From Mesorhizobium tamadayense (lineage in GTDB: Bacteria > Pseudomonadota > Alphaproteobacteria > Rhizobiales > Rhizobiaceae), in assembly GCF_003863365.1 (NCBI RefSeq), contig NZ_RQXT01000028.1, positions 25,807-89,806 of the forward strand: a DNA stretch of 64,000 nt, written 5' to 3'. Positions within the stretch are counted from its first letter, which is position 1. The number at the start of each line of letters is the position of its first letter. Shown here one piece after another: positions 7,970 through 16,515 of this stretch. The translations under genes and the position numbers were made by a program. The notes below the pieces were generated by a model. The model was given only the letters and a program-made list of their open reading frames with translations. It was not told where the DNA came from and searched no databases.

Positions 7970-8443
7970 ATGAATTCGTCAAGAATGAATCGAGCTGAAA
8001 TGACAAAGGCCGTCAGCCTCGCCATCATGCGCTGGCAGGATGCGACGCAGGCCTATGACGAGGCCGTGGGGGCGCGGCTCGGGCTGATCGCGGCCGAGCG
8101 TCATTGCCTGGCCCTTCTCTATGGCGGACCACAGTCTGCGGGGGCGGTGGCGACGGCAACCGGATTGACCCCGGCGGCCGTCACGGCATTGATCGACCGG
8201 CTGGAGGCGCGCGGGCTGGTCACCCGAACCCGCAGCCTGGAAGACAGGCGCAAGGTGGTGATCGAGGCAACAGGGCTGACCAGGGAATTGTCGGAGCGCT
8301 ACTACGGCCCCATCGCGCGGGAAGGTGAAAAATTGGTCGCGAGCTTCAGCGATGCCGAGCTGGCGGCCGTGCTGCGCTTCATCAACGCCGCGCTCGATTT
8401 GCAGAACAAGCAGCTTGCAAGGTTGAAGGCCGAGCCGGCTTGA
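7970..8443 (+). CDS. MarR family transcriptional regulator
   Basis: 157 aa. A winged helix-turn-helix occupies about 45-115 (AGAVATATGLTPAAVTALIDRL, then GLVTRTRSLEDRRKVVIEAT, the MarR wing with the typical D-x-R-R/K). Flanking helices form the dimer interface. MarR regulators are usually repressors released by phenolics, oxidants or drugs. The ligand here is unknown. The divergent 55-aa membrane protein gene is the obvious candidate target. Confidence 0.9.
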   Translation: MNSSRMNRAEMTKAVSLAIMRWQDATQAYDEAVGARLGLIAAERHCLALLYGGPQSAGAVATATGLTPAAVTALIDRLEARGLVTRTRSLEDRRKVVIEATGLTRELSERYYGPIAREGEKLVASFSDAELAAVLRFINAALDLQNKQLARLKAEPA

Positions 8444-8515
8444 TGCCGGCTAGTGCCGACAGATGCCGGACCGGCGAAGAAACGCCGGCGGCTTGTTTTC
8501 CGAAAGGACACAGAA

Positions 8516-8576
8516 CGGTCCAGCCGCCGTGTCGGCAACTGGACCGCTCTGAAGGCCGGCTGGGCGAAAGCCGGCT
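8516..8576. terminator. Two stem-loops between convergent marR and phhA genes
   Basis: The first has arms CGGTCCAG / CTGGACCG (8516-8523, 8539-8546). The second has arms GCCGGCT / AGCCGGC (8555-8561, 8569-8575), followed by TTTGG on the plus strand. The position between converging genes suits transcription termination, though the U-tracts are poor. Confidence 0.4.
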
Positions 8577-8580
8577 TTGG

Positions 8581-9414
8581 CTAAACCGTGGCCGGATCGA
8601 GCGCCGGCTGGCCCTTGAACCGCGCGATGATGCCGGCAAGGTCGCCGCCGGCGAATGCATCGCGCAGAGCGTCGAAGGACGGCAGCACGAAATAGGCGCG
8701 CTGGAACTTGTCGATCTCATAGCCGGTGCGCATCACCGTCTCGAGGTCGAACGGCACATGGTGCGCGTCCTTGCTTTCGACCGCGAACTGCAGCTCGGTG
8801 AAGGACGACATCAGCCCGGCGCCGAAGGCCTTCAGCGGCTGGCCTGGTTCCTGGATGAGGCCGTATTCGGCGCTGTACCAGTAGAGCCGGGTAATCATCT
8901 CGTCGCCGCCGAGCGCGATCATGTCCTCTGACTTCTCGCCATACATCTGCATGAAATCGGCGAACACGGGCTGCGTCAGGATCGGCACATGGCCGAAGAA
9001 GTCATGGAACATGTCCGGCTCGACGATATAGTCGAGCTCCTGCCTGGTCCGCAGCCAGTTGGTGACCGGGAAGCGGCGATTGGCCAGATGCTCGAAGAAC
9101 GGGCCGGCAGGGATCAGGCCGGGCACCGCCACGATCTTCCAGCCGGTCAGCTTGCTCAGTTTCTCGCCGACCGCGTCGAAATCCGGAATCCTGTCGAGCA
9201 GGCCAAGCGCCGCGACGCCGTCGAGATATGAGCGGTGCGCGAGCTTCTGGGTCAGTTTCGTCTGGCGGTCGCAGAGCGTGCGCCACACCGCCTGTTCCTC
9301 GGCCGAATAATTGTACCCTTGAGCCACAGTAAAGTCGGCGCGGCAAACCGAATAGTTGCCGCGAAGGCCTTGCGCCGCGCATTCGCGGGCATAGTCGGCA
9401 ACGCTGATGGTCAT
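8581..9414 (-). CDS. phhA: Phenylalanine 4-monooxygenase
   Basis: 277 aa, the normal length for bacterial PAH, which lacks the eukaryotic ACT regulatory domain. It hydroxylates phenylalanine to tyrosine using tetrahydrobiopterin, O2 and non-haem iron. The iron ligands are visible: the two His of DMFHDFFGHVP (about 134-144) and the Glu in YWYSAEYGLI (about 178-187). The region RTRQELDYIVEPD just before the ligands is also family-typical. It is divergent from an AsnC/Lrp-type regulator, the usual arrangement for aromatic amino-acid catabolism. A pterin-4a-carbinolamine dehydratase gene (phhB) is not in the window. Confidence 0.97.
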   Translation of the reverse strand: MTISVADYARECAAQGLRGNYSVCRADFTVAQGYNYSAEEQAVWRTLCDRQTKLTQKLAHRSYLDGVAALGLLDRIPDFDAVGEKLSKLTGWKIVAVPGLIPAGPFFEHLANRRFPVTNWLRTRQELDYIVEPDMFHDFFGHVPILTQPVFADFMQMYGEKSEDMIALGGDEMITRLYWYSAEYGLIQEPGQPLKAFGAGLMSSFTELQFAVESKDAHHVPFDLETVMRTGYEIDKFQRAYFVLPSFDALRDAFAGGDLAGIIARFKGQPALDPATV

Positions 9415-9452
9415 GGCTGTTCCTCCTCAAAATCATGATCCGTCGATCTTGA

Positions 9453-9467
9453 GCCGATTGTATCGGC
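9453..9467. promoter_or_regulatory. Palindrome between phhA and the AsnC-type regulator
   Basis: GCCGAT-TGT-ATCGGC, a perfect 6-bp inverted repeat in the 140-bp divergent spacer. It is a candidate operator for the Lrp/AsnC regulator, by position and symmetry only. Confidence 0.4.
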
Positions 9468-9554
9468 AGATGGCGGGGCAAATCAGCTTTGTTGGTGGCT
9501 TGATCGCTGGTTTTGAGATAAAGATCGCTCAAGGTGGCGGGGTAAGGAGCGGAA

Positions 9555-10031
9555 ATGCCTCAACTTGACGATTTCGAAATAAGGATGCTCGACATCCTGC
9601 AGCGCGACGGCCGCAAGCCCGTATCGGAAATCGCGCAGGAGATCGGCCTTTCGACCACGCCCTGCGCGCGTCGCTTCGAGGCGCTGCAAGACGCCGGCTT
9701 CATCAAGGGCTTTGCCGCCGTGCTCAGCCGCCGCGCGCTCGGCCTCACGGTCGAGGTGTTCATCCAGGTCCGCCTGGTGAGCCACAGCGACGGCTCTCCG
9801 GAAAGCTTCATCGCCGCCGTGCAGCGCATGGATGAGGTTTCGTCCTGCTGGACGATGACCGGCGACCACGATTTCCTGCTGCATGTCATGGTGCCGTCGG
9901 TGGACGACCTCAACGCCTTCGTCATGCACCGGCTGATGCGGCTCCCGGGCGTCCGCGACGTCCACACCCAGCTCGTGCTGCAGAACATCAAGGGGCCAGG
10001 CCACGTGCCGCTCAGCCATCTGCGGCGTTAG
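9555..10031 (+). CDS. Lrp/AsnC family transcriptional regulator
   Basis: 158 aa. The N-terminal HTH (about 4-60: LDDFEIRMLDILQRDGRKPV, then EIAQEIGLSTTPCARRFEAL) is followed by an RAM/ACT ligand-binding domain (about 68-150: FIQVRLVSH, CWTMTGDHDFLLHV). Such regulators sense amino acids and commonly control the divergent catabolic gene. Here the target is very likely phhA, with phenylalanine or tyrosine as the expected effector (inference). Confidence 0.93.
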   Translation: MPQLDDFEIRMLDILQRDGRKPVSEIAQEIGLSTTPCARRFEALQDAGFIKGFAAVLSRRALGLTVEVFIQVRLVSHSDGSPESFIAAVQRMDEVSSCWTMTGDHDFLLHVMVPSVDDLNAFVMHRLMRLPGVRDVHTQLVLQNIKGPGHVPLSHLRR

Positions 10032-10422
10032 ATGGTGCCCGAAACCGGGTTTCTGCGAAAACGACCCGACAAAATGTCCGGCGTAAATTCAAATCCGAAC
10101 GATTTCCCCGGTATTAACTGAAATTAAGGTTATGCAAACCTTAAGAAAAGACATGCCTGGTGATTTTCGCTAGCATTGACGTTACGTTCGTCTTCTTGCG
10201 AGCCGGAAGAAAGTATGACCGCGCATTATTCGGTAGCTCCAGATTGTTGCATGGAATCCTGGACGGTCGCCAGGCCGGCTCGGCCGCACAATCCGTTTAC
10301 CGCCGGTTAGCAACATTAGTGTCTTATAATGGATCAGGCTTGCCTTCGTCCTTGCGTGAGGACTTGACGGACTTCGCTTGCTCGAACCGTTCATGCGGAG
10401 GACGATCGCACAGGAGCGTTGC
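10032..10422. other. 391-bp intergenic region before the GGDEF-EAL gene
   Basis: No convincing gene. A short open frame from 10160 has no recognisable sequence and atypical codon content. Just after the AsnC gene there is a palindrome GAAACC-G-GGTTTC. The long spacer probably holds the promoter of the c-di-GMP gene, but I see no clear -35/-10 pair. Confidence 0.5.
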
Positions 10423-12402
10423 ATGCAACTGACGGAGGATGTGGCACAGAGGGTTACCGAAGCGATTTCACGCCCGCCGTGGAAATCCGCCGATCCCACG
10501 CTTTTTGCGATGTTGTTGCACAAAAACGCGGATCAGAATCGCAAGGTCGTGCGCTGGGGCATAGCGGCGGCCGTGCTGAGCTACATTTGCTACGGTGCCT
10601 TCGACTGGTTTCTTTTCCCGGACCTTGCGGACCGTCTGATCCTGACGCGCCTGACGTTGGGACTAACCTTCCTGGTGCTTGTCGAACTCGTTGCTCGACG
10701 CGGTTTTGCCGTCACCACTCTGCACTATGTTGCCGCACTGGCGATCGTGGCGGGCGCAATCGGCTGGCTGCTGTCGGCGCTCGGGACGACGCATCAGGAG
10801 GCGCTGTCCCATTTCATGATCTTCGGCACGGTGTTCATTCTCGGCGCCAATCTTTTCTTCAATTTCCGGCTATGGCTCTCGGCGCTGTCGTCGGCGACCG
10901 TGACGGTCGCCTTCGTAAGCGCAACGCTGTTCGTCCTTCAAGCCGACTTTGCTACCCGCCTGGTGCTTGCAACCTATTTCGCGAATTGCCTTGTTTTGTC
11001 GCTTTATCTCTCATGGCGCCTGAGCATGGAGCGCTACCAGACCTTCCTGCATGCGCTTCAGGCGCAGATCCAGGAGCAGGTTGCCTTCGAGAACGGTCAA
11101 AAGCTCATCGAGATCGCTGACACGGATCCGCTTACCGGACTTAAGAACCGCAGGGCGATCACGCGGGAATTCGCGGAGTTGTGCAGGGAATGGGCCACGG
11201 ACAATGACGAGATAGGCGTCATTCTCATGGACGTGGACTACTTCAAGCGGTTCAACGACCGGCTCGGCCATCAGGCCGGCGACGACTGCCTGATCGAGCT
11301 CGCCCGCGCCTTCGACGAAACGGCGGCTTCCAACCATGCCATCGCAGGGCGCTACGGCGGCGAGGAATTCGTTGTGCTCTGCAAGGTCGCCGGACGTGAT
11401 CATCTGCGCGAGGTGACGCATCAATTCTGCCGGGCCGTCGAGAATTTGAAAATCTCCCATCCCGACCGGGACGACAAGCTCAACATCGTCACCATCAGCG
11501 CCGGCGCCTCGTTGACGCGCGCCGACCAAAGCGTAGAGCTTCGGATCCTGCTGCAGGAGGCCGACCGCGCGCTCTATGCGTCGAAATTCTCGGGGCGCGC
11601 CACCTCCACCATCTATGATGCGCAAGCCATCGACCAAAAGCGCGCCAGCCAGAATCTTTCAGAACTGCTCAAGCATGCCGTTGCGGAACGACTCGTCTCC
11701 GTCGTCTATCAACCGATCTGCGATGCGACATCCGGCCAGGTGCTTGGTCACGAGTCGCTGATGCGGCTGCGCGACTTCGACGGCAGCGCGATCAGCCCGT
11801 CCGTGTTCATACCCGTCGCCGAGCAGACCGGCGGCATCGAGGAGCTCGGGATGTGGCTCATCGATCGGGCCTGCGGCGACATGGTCGAGCACGGATTGGG
11901 GGCGGTCGTGTCCGCGAATGTGTCGGTGGTCCAGCTCAAGGCGCCGAATTTCCCGCTGCACATCGCCGAGATCCTTGGCCGGCACGGTATGGCGCCTCAG
12001 AAACTGGCGCTCGAAGTCACCGAAGGCAGCGATATTTTCCTGGAGGCGCAGGCCGCCAGAAATATCGAGCAGCTACGAAACCTGGGCGTTCAAATCTGGC
12101 TGGATGATTTCGGAACCGGGTTTGCTGGCCTTGCGTGGCTCCGCCGGTTCAAGTTCGACGTCGTCAAGATCGACCGAAGTTTCTTGCACGACTGCCAGAC
12201 GATTCGCGGCCTGAGCCTGTTGCAGGACATGGTCAGGCTTCTGCGCAACCTGGGCCATACGGTCCTGGTCGAGGGTGTCGAGACGAAAGAGCAGCAGAAT
12301 TTGCTGCAGCACATGGGCATTCAGTCGGTCCAGGGTTTCCTCACCGGGCGCCCGGTTCCGATCGACGAGATCAAGCAGGCCAGGCGGGAACTCGTCGCTT
12401 AG
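10423..12402 (+). CDS. Bifunctional GGDEF-EAL c-di-GMP protein with multi-pass membrane sensor
   Basis: 659 aa from ATG 10423, set by the strong AGGAGCGTTGC spacing; upstream in-frame starts lack this. Residues about 42-200 form some six membrane helices. The GGDEF domain (about 230-400) has GGEEF at 312-316 and lacks an obvious RxxD site five residues before it. The EAL domain (about 420-655) has ESL (444-446) in place of EAL but keeps the catalytic LEVTEG, DDFGTG (561-566), KIDRSF and EGVET (617-621) and the QGFLTGRP ending. So it may both make and break c-di-GMP. Alternatively the GGDEF may regulate the phosphodiesterase. No known sensor domain is recognisable. Confidence 0.93.
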   Translation: MQLTEDVAQRVTEAISRPPWKSADPTLFAMLLHKNADQNRKVVRWGIAAAVLSYICYGAFDWFLFPDLADRLILTRLTLGLTFLVLVELVARRGFAVTTLHYVAALAIVAGAIGWLLSALGTTHQEALSHFMIFGTVFILGANLFFNFRLWLSALSSATVTVAFVSATLFVLQADFATRLVLATYFANCLVLSLYLSWRLSMERYQTFLHALQAQIQEQVAFENGQKLIEIADTDPLTGLKNRRAITREFAELCREWATDNDEIGVILMDVDYFKRFNDRLGHQAGDDCLIELARAFDETAASNHAIAGRYGGEEFVVLCKVAGRDHLREVTHQFCRAVENLKISHPDRDDKLNIVTISAGASLTRADQSVELRILLQEADRALYASKFSGRATSTIYDAQAIDQKRASQNLSELLKHAVAERLVSVVYQPICDATSGQVLGHESLMRLRDFDGSAISPSVFIPVAEQTGGIEELGMWLIDRACGDMVEHGLGAVVSANVSVVQLKAPNFPLHIAEILGRHGMAPQKLALEVTEGSDIFLEAQAARNIEQLRNLGVQIWLDDFGTGFAGLAWLRRFKFDVVKIDRSFLHDCQTIRGLSLLQDMVRLLRNLGHTVLVEGVETKEQQNLLQHMGIQSVQGFLTGRPVPIDEIKQARRELVA

Positions 12403-12466
12403 AATTCCAGGAAAGTGTGAACAGTTTTTCCGTTCGGAATCGCGTCAAACAAAGAGATGGAGCGCG
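12402..12466 (+). repeat. Dispersed intergenic repeat, copy A
   Basis: The sequence runs GAATTCCAGGAAAGTGTGAA, then CAGTTTTTCCGTTCGGAAT, CGCGTCAAACAAAGAGATGG and AGCGCG. The same order of blocks occurs at 15421-15514 (opposite strand) and 22620-22721. It is the most diverged copy and overlaps the end of the GGDEF-EAL gene. Confidence 0.7.
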
Positions 12467-12477
12467 TCAAGGCTCCA

Positions 12478-12507
12478 ATAAAAAAGCCGGGCCGTGAACG
12501 GCCCGGC
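12478..12507 (-). terminator. Rho-independent terminator of the methyltransferase gene
   Basis: A perfect 10-bp GC stem (GCCGGGCCGT / ACGGCCCGGC, 12486-12507). On the minus strand it is followed by six Us (A-run 12480-12485). It is well placed after the methyltransferase gene, which ends at 12551. Confidence 0.85.
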
Positions 12508-12550
12508 ATGAAAGCAGCTCCACTGTCCCCTATGCCGTCGCTGCGAAATC

Positions 12551-13591
12551 TCAACGCCTGCGGATCTTGCCGTAAACGATGTTCCTGTTCGACCCATAGA
12601 AGACCTCGGCATCGACGTGGTTCTTGTCGACCGCGGCATTGATGATGTCCCACATGTCGCTGGCCGAGCGCAGGATGAGCGGCCAGTCCATGAAGGTCTC
12701 CATGTAGCCGTCGGTCGTGATCTCGTCGCTGAAATTGGCGAAGAGGAATTCGCCGTCCGGCTTGACCAGCTCCATGGCTCGCTGAAGCAGGCGCGCGCCG
12801 ACAGGGAGCGGCAGGTAGTCGTACAGGCCTGACGCATAGACGAGGTCGAACGTGCCAAGCGGGTAGGCGCGCCGCAAAAGGCCGCGCACGGATCCGTCCA
12901 CGGCTTCCACCACCGTGCCGGCGAGGTCGCGGTTGACCGTGCCGACGCTCATCGGGTCCTGGTCGAGGCCGACCCAGCGCTTAAGTCTTTTCTCGGCCAG
13001 CGCCTTTGAGAGCTCGGCTTCCCGCAAATGGCCGCAGGCGATTGCCAGCACCTCCGCGTTCTCTGCCCGCGCAGCCGTTTCGTCGACCGTTCTGGCCAAT
13101 ATCTCGCGACGCTCGCGCCCCGCCACCGAACTTGCCGCCTCGCTCGTATAGGCAAAGATCTCGCGGCCAAGCTCGCTCGATGATGCCACGATCTCGTTGG
13201 CGCTCGGGTGCTTGTAGTAGATGTCCAGCAGCGTCGCGTCGCCCGAATAGCCGCGCGGCTTCTCGAAGGACCAGCGCGTGAACGGATCCTGTTTCAGATA
13301 TGCCGCCACGCGATGCTGCTGAGCAATCGGGATTAGCTCCTGCCAGAGAGCTGGGGCGGCATCGCGGCGCAATTCGTGCAATCGACCCGCCAGGCGTTCG
13401 ACTATTTGCCCTGCGGGCTCCTGGCGCGCGAAAGCCTGGTGGGCGAGGTCCAGCACAAGCGCCAGCTGGCCCGCTCGCGCCTTGAGCTCGACGGCGTCGA
13501 CCGTCTCGCCGGACGCCGCCTTATGCTTCTTGATCAACGTCGATGTGATGAGGCTTGCTTCATCAATTTTCAGGTCAGGATTGAGCGCCAT
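12551..13591 (-). CDS. Class I SAM-dependent methyltransferase
   Basis: 346 aa. A helical N-terminal domain (about 1-145) precedes a class I methyltransferase fold. Motif I is degenerate (EVLAIACGHLREAELSKAL, about 178-196), followed by an acidic strand end (WVGLDQDP, about 206) and the FDLVYASGLYDYL motif (about 244). The ending DKNHVDAEVFYGSNRNIVYG is family-like. The substrate is unknown. It is divergent from the BchE-like gene 252 bp away; linkage to a radical SAM protein hints at a shared small-molecule target but is weak evidence. Confidence 0.75.
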   Translation of the reverse strand: MALNPDLKIDEASLITSTLIKKHKAASGETVDAVELKARAGQLALVLDLAHQAFARQEPAGQIVERLAGRLHELRRDAAPALWQELIPIAQQHRVAAYLKQDPFTRWSFEKPRGYSGDATLLDIYYKHPSANEIVASSSELGREIFAYTSEAASSVAGRERREILARTVDETAARAENAEVLAIACGHLREAELSKALAEKRLKRWVGLDQDPMSVGTVNRDLAGTVVEAVDGSVRGLLRRAYPLGTFDLVYASGLYDYLPLPVGARLLQRAMELVKPDGEFLFANFSDEITTDGYMETFMDWPLILRSASDMWDIINAAVDKNHVDAEVFYGSNRNIVYGKIRRR

Positions 13592-13843
13592 CTGGCAATT
13601 CCTTGTGGTCCCCCGGCGGCGATTATAAATACTTAGAGTTTTAATAAAAGTTTAGGACAGGCTGTATTAGAGATCGCTAAATAGATGATTATCCGGAGGT
13701 TTGAACCGCCGGGAGCGACGACCGCGCGACGTCGAGGGCGGCTCGTCAAATCTGCGGCAAAGCTGCGCCGAAACTGCTGAACCGCGCCAAGGCAGCCGCG
13801 ACATTCGCGGCTAGGACCAGCGGACCGACACGGGAGGTCCGCC

Positions 13844-15412
13844 ATGAACATCGTGCTGGTCAACCCGCCGCATACGGCCATCGGCAGCCGCGTGCCGGAC
13901 GACCATCTGCCGCCTTTGGGTCTATTGGCGATCGGCGGTCCGCTGCTGGATACCAGCCATCGGGTGCGGCTGGTCGACGCGGAGTTCGGACCGATGCCGC
14001 TTTCCGTGCTCGTTGACGGCGCCTTGAGCGGCGATCCGGATTTCGTCCTCATCGGCCATTCAGGCTCGACCTCGGCGCACCCGACCGCGCTGCGGATCGC
14101 TGAGACGATCAAAGCCCGCGCGCCTGGCGTCATCATCGTCTATGGCGGCGTCTTCCCGACCTATCACTGGCGCGACGTGCTCGCCGCAACGGACGTCTTC
14201 GACTTCATCGTGCGCGGCGAGGGCGAGGCGACCGCGGCGGCGCTGGTCGAGGCGCTGGAAATGCGCCGGCCGGTGGCAAGCGTCGCCGGCATCGCCTATC
14301 GCGACGATCTCGGCCGCCCCTTCGCCACGCCGCCGGCCACGACGATCGCCGATCTCGACGCCTGTCGCGTCGGCTGGGAGCTGATCGACCATGGCCGCTA
14401 CAGCTATTGGGGCGGCAAGCGCGCCGTGGTCATGCAGTTCTCGCGCGGCTGCCCGCATCTGTGCAACTATTGCGGCCAGCGCGGCTTCTGGACTCGCTGG
14501 CGGCATCGCGATCCGGTCAAATTCGCCAAAGAAATCGCCTGGCTGCACCGCGAGCACGGCGTCGAGCTGATCAACCTCGCGGACGAGAACCCGACCTCAT
14601 CGAAGAAGGCCTGGCGCGCCTTCCTCGATGCCATGATCGCGGAGGATGTGCCGGTGCTGATCGTCGGCTCGACGCGCGCCGACGACATCGTGCGTGACGC
14701 CGATATCCTCAATCTCTACCGCAAGGCCGGCGTCATCCGCTGGCTGCTCGGCATGGAGAACACCGACGAAGAGACGCTGTCGTTGATCCGCAAGGGCGGC
14801 AGCACTAAGTCCGACCGCGAAGCGATCCGGCTGCTTCGCCGGCATGGCATCCTGTCGATGGCCACCTGGGTCGCCGGCTTCGAGGATGAAGGCTTTCGCG
14901 ATCTCTGGCGCGGCTTCCGTCAGCTCATCGCCTATGACCCAGACCAGATCCAGGCGCTCTATGTCACGCCGCACCGCTGGACGCCGTTCTTCCGCATCGC
15001 GAGCAATCGCAAGGTGATCCAGAAGGATATCCGCCTCTGGGATTACAAGCACCAGGTCCTGCATATGACCAGGCTGAAGCCCTGGATGCTGTTCTTCGCC
15101 GTCAAGCTGATCGAGCTTGCCGTGCAGTCGCGGCCGAAGGCGCTGGCGCGCGTCCTCTTCCACCCCGACCCCGAGCAGCGCCATTCGATGCGCTGGTATA
15201 CGAAAATGGGCCGCCGTGTCTGGTTCCGCGAGGTCTGGGGTTTTCTGGTCCGCGACCGCCGCCTGACGGACGGTACGACGCTCGCCGAATTCTGGGGCGC
15301 GCCGCAGGACGAGGAGGAAGAATCGATGATCTTTCAGCGCCCGGCGCGCAAGCCGGCCAGGCCCATCGTTGAAGACGCGCGCGTGTCGGATGAAAGAAGA
15401 TTAGCCGGCTGA
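13844..15412 (+). CDS. B12-binding radical SAM protein resembling BchE (anaerobic Mg-protoporphyrin ester cyclase)
   Basis: 522 aa. A cobalamin-binding domain (about 1-140) is followed by a radical SAM core with the cluster motif CPHLCNYC (C203, C207, C210). The stretches GQRGFWTRWRHRDPVKFAKE, ELINLADENPTSS and ALYVTPHRWTPFFRI are, from memory, closely like BchE. BchE is the oxygen-independent cyclase that forms ring E of bacteriochlorophyll from Mg-protoporphyrin IX monomethyl ester. The length fits. No other bch, puf or crt gene is nearby, so the reaction here may differ. The last about 30 residues are charged and not conserved-looking. Confidence 0.85.
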   Translation: MNIVLVNPPHTAIGSRVPDDHLPPLGLLAIGGPLLDTSHRVRLVDAEFGPMPLSVLVDGALSGDPDFVLIGHSGSTSAHPTALRIAETIKARAPGVIIVYGGVFPTYHWRDVLAATDVFDFIVRGEGEATAAALVEALEMRRPVASVAGIAYRDDLGRPFATPPATTIADLDACRVGWELIDHGRYSYWGGKRAVVMQFSRGCPHLCNYCGQRGFWTRWRHRDPVKFAKEIAWLHREHGVELINLADENPTSSKKAWRAFLDAMIAEDVPVLIVGSTRADDIVRDADILNLYRKAGVIRWLLGMENTDEETLSLIRKGGSTKSDREAIRLLRRHGILSMATWVAGFEDEGFRDLWRGFRQLIAYDPDQIQALYVTPHRWTPFFRIASNRKVIQKDIRLWDYKHQVLHMTRLKPWMLFFAVKLIELAVQSRPKALARVLFHPDPEQRHSMRWYTKMGRRVWFREVWGFLVRDRRLTDGTTLAEFWGAPQDEEEESMIFQRPARKPARPIVEDARVSDERRLAG

Positions 15413-15420
15413 TTATGGCA

Positions 15421-15514
15421 GTTCACCGCTTCATGGAAACGGTGAACTTGCCCTATCTCATTGTTCTGACGCAATTCCGGACGGAAAACCGTGTCACACT
15501 TTTCCTGGAATTGC
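15421..15514 (-). repeat. Dispersed intergenic repeat, copy B
   Basis: On the minus strand it reads CAATTCCAGGAAAAGTGTGA, CACGGTTTTCCGTCCGGAAT, TGCGTCAGAACAATGAGAT and ends in a hairpin with arms GTTCACCG / CGGTGAAC (15421-15447). It has the same blocks as copies A and C. It lies between the convergent BchE-like gene and argB and may help end transcription. Confidence 0.75.
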
Positions 15515-15519
15515 TCTTG

Positions 15520-16413
15520 TTACGGCACGATCAGCGTGCCGGCGCCGTGCTCGGTGAAGAGCTCGAGCAGCACCGAATGCGGCGTCTTGCCATTGAGGAT
15601 GACGACGCCTTCCACACCGCGCTCGATCGCCTCGATGCAGGTCTCGACCTTCGGGATCATGCCGCCCGATATCGTGCCGTCCTTGATCAGCGCCTTGGCT
15701 TCGGGGACCGTCAATTCGTCGATCAGCTTCTTGTTCTTGTCGAGCACGCCGGGCACGTCGGTGAGGAAGAGCAGGCGCGAGGCACGGCAGGCGCTAGCGA
15801 TGGCGCCGGCAAACGTGTCGGCGTTGATGTTGTAGGTGTGGCCGTCGCGGCCAGGCGCTACCGGCGCCAGCACCGGGATCATCTCCGAGCGCGCCAGAAG
15901 GTCGAGCAGCGTGCGGTCGACCTCGACCGGCTCGCCGACGAAGCCGAGATCGAGCACCCGCTCGATGTTGGAATCCGGATCGATCATGGTCTTGCGCGCC
16001 TTTTCGGCGAACACCATGTTGCCGTCCTTGCCGCACAGGCCGATCGCCCATTCCCCCTCGGCGTTGATCAGCGCCACGATCTCCTTGTTGATCGAGCCGG
16101 CCAACACCATCTCGACGATCTCGACCGTCTTCTGGTCGGTGACGCGCAAGCCGCCCTCGAATTTGGATTCGATGCCCATATTGGAGAGCATGGCGCCGAT
16201 CTGCGGCCCGCCGCCATGCACGACGATCGGGTTGACCCCCGATTGCTTCAAAAGCGCTATGTCCCGGGCGAAGGCCTTGCCGAGCTCGTTGTCGCCCATG
16301 GCATGGCCGCCATACTTCACCACCACGGTCTTGTTCTCGTAGCGCTGCATGTAGGGCAGGGCTCTCGAAAGCAGCGCGGCCTGCATTTCGGCGGTGGCGG
16401 CGATGTCCGTCAT
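15520..16413 (-). CDS. argB: Acetylglutamate kinase
   Basis: 297 aa. It phosphorylates N-acetyl-L-glutamate with ATP, the second step of arginine synthesis, in the cytoplasm. Amino-acid-kinase motifs: VVKYGGHAMG near 32, VHGGGPQIGAML near 65, GLRVTD near 90, then NINADTFAGAIA near 197 and LFLTDVPGVLD near 214. The N-terminal extension before the kinase core (MTDIAATAEMQAALLSRALP) is the feature linked to arginine feedback inhibition in hexameric enzymes. It stands alone here, with repeat copy B directly downstream. Confidence 0.97.
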   Translation of the reverse strand: MTDIAATAEMQAALLSRALPYMQRYENKTVVVKYGGHAMGDNELGKAFARDIALLKQSGVNPIVVHGGGPQIGAMLSNMGIESKFEGGLRVTDQKTVEIVEMVLAGSINKEIVALINAEGEWAIGLCGKDGNMVFAEKARKTMIDPDSNIERVLDLGFVGEPVEVDRTLLDLLARSEMIPVLAPVAPGRDGHTYNINADTFAGAIASACRASRLLFLTDVPGVLDKNKKLIDELTVPEAKALIKDGTISGGMIPKVETCIEAIERGVEGVVILNGKTPHSVLLELFTEHGAGTLIVP

Positions 16414-16515
16414 CGTGCGTTTCCCAAAGTGGCAAGGATGCGCGGCGTCTTAGCGGGAATTGCCGCAGGCCGCAAACGGCTTTGCGGTCACAATTGTGAA
16501 ATCGTGCTCCGTCTT

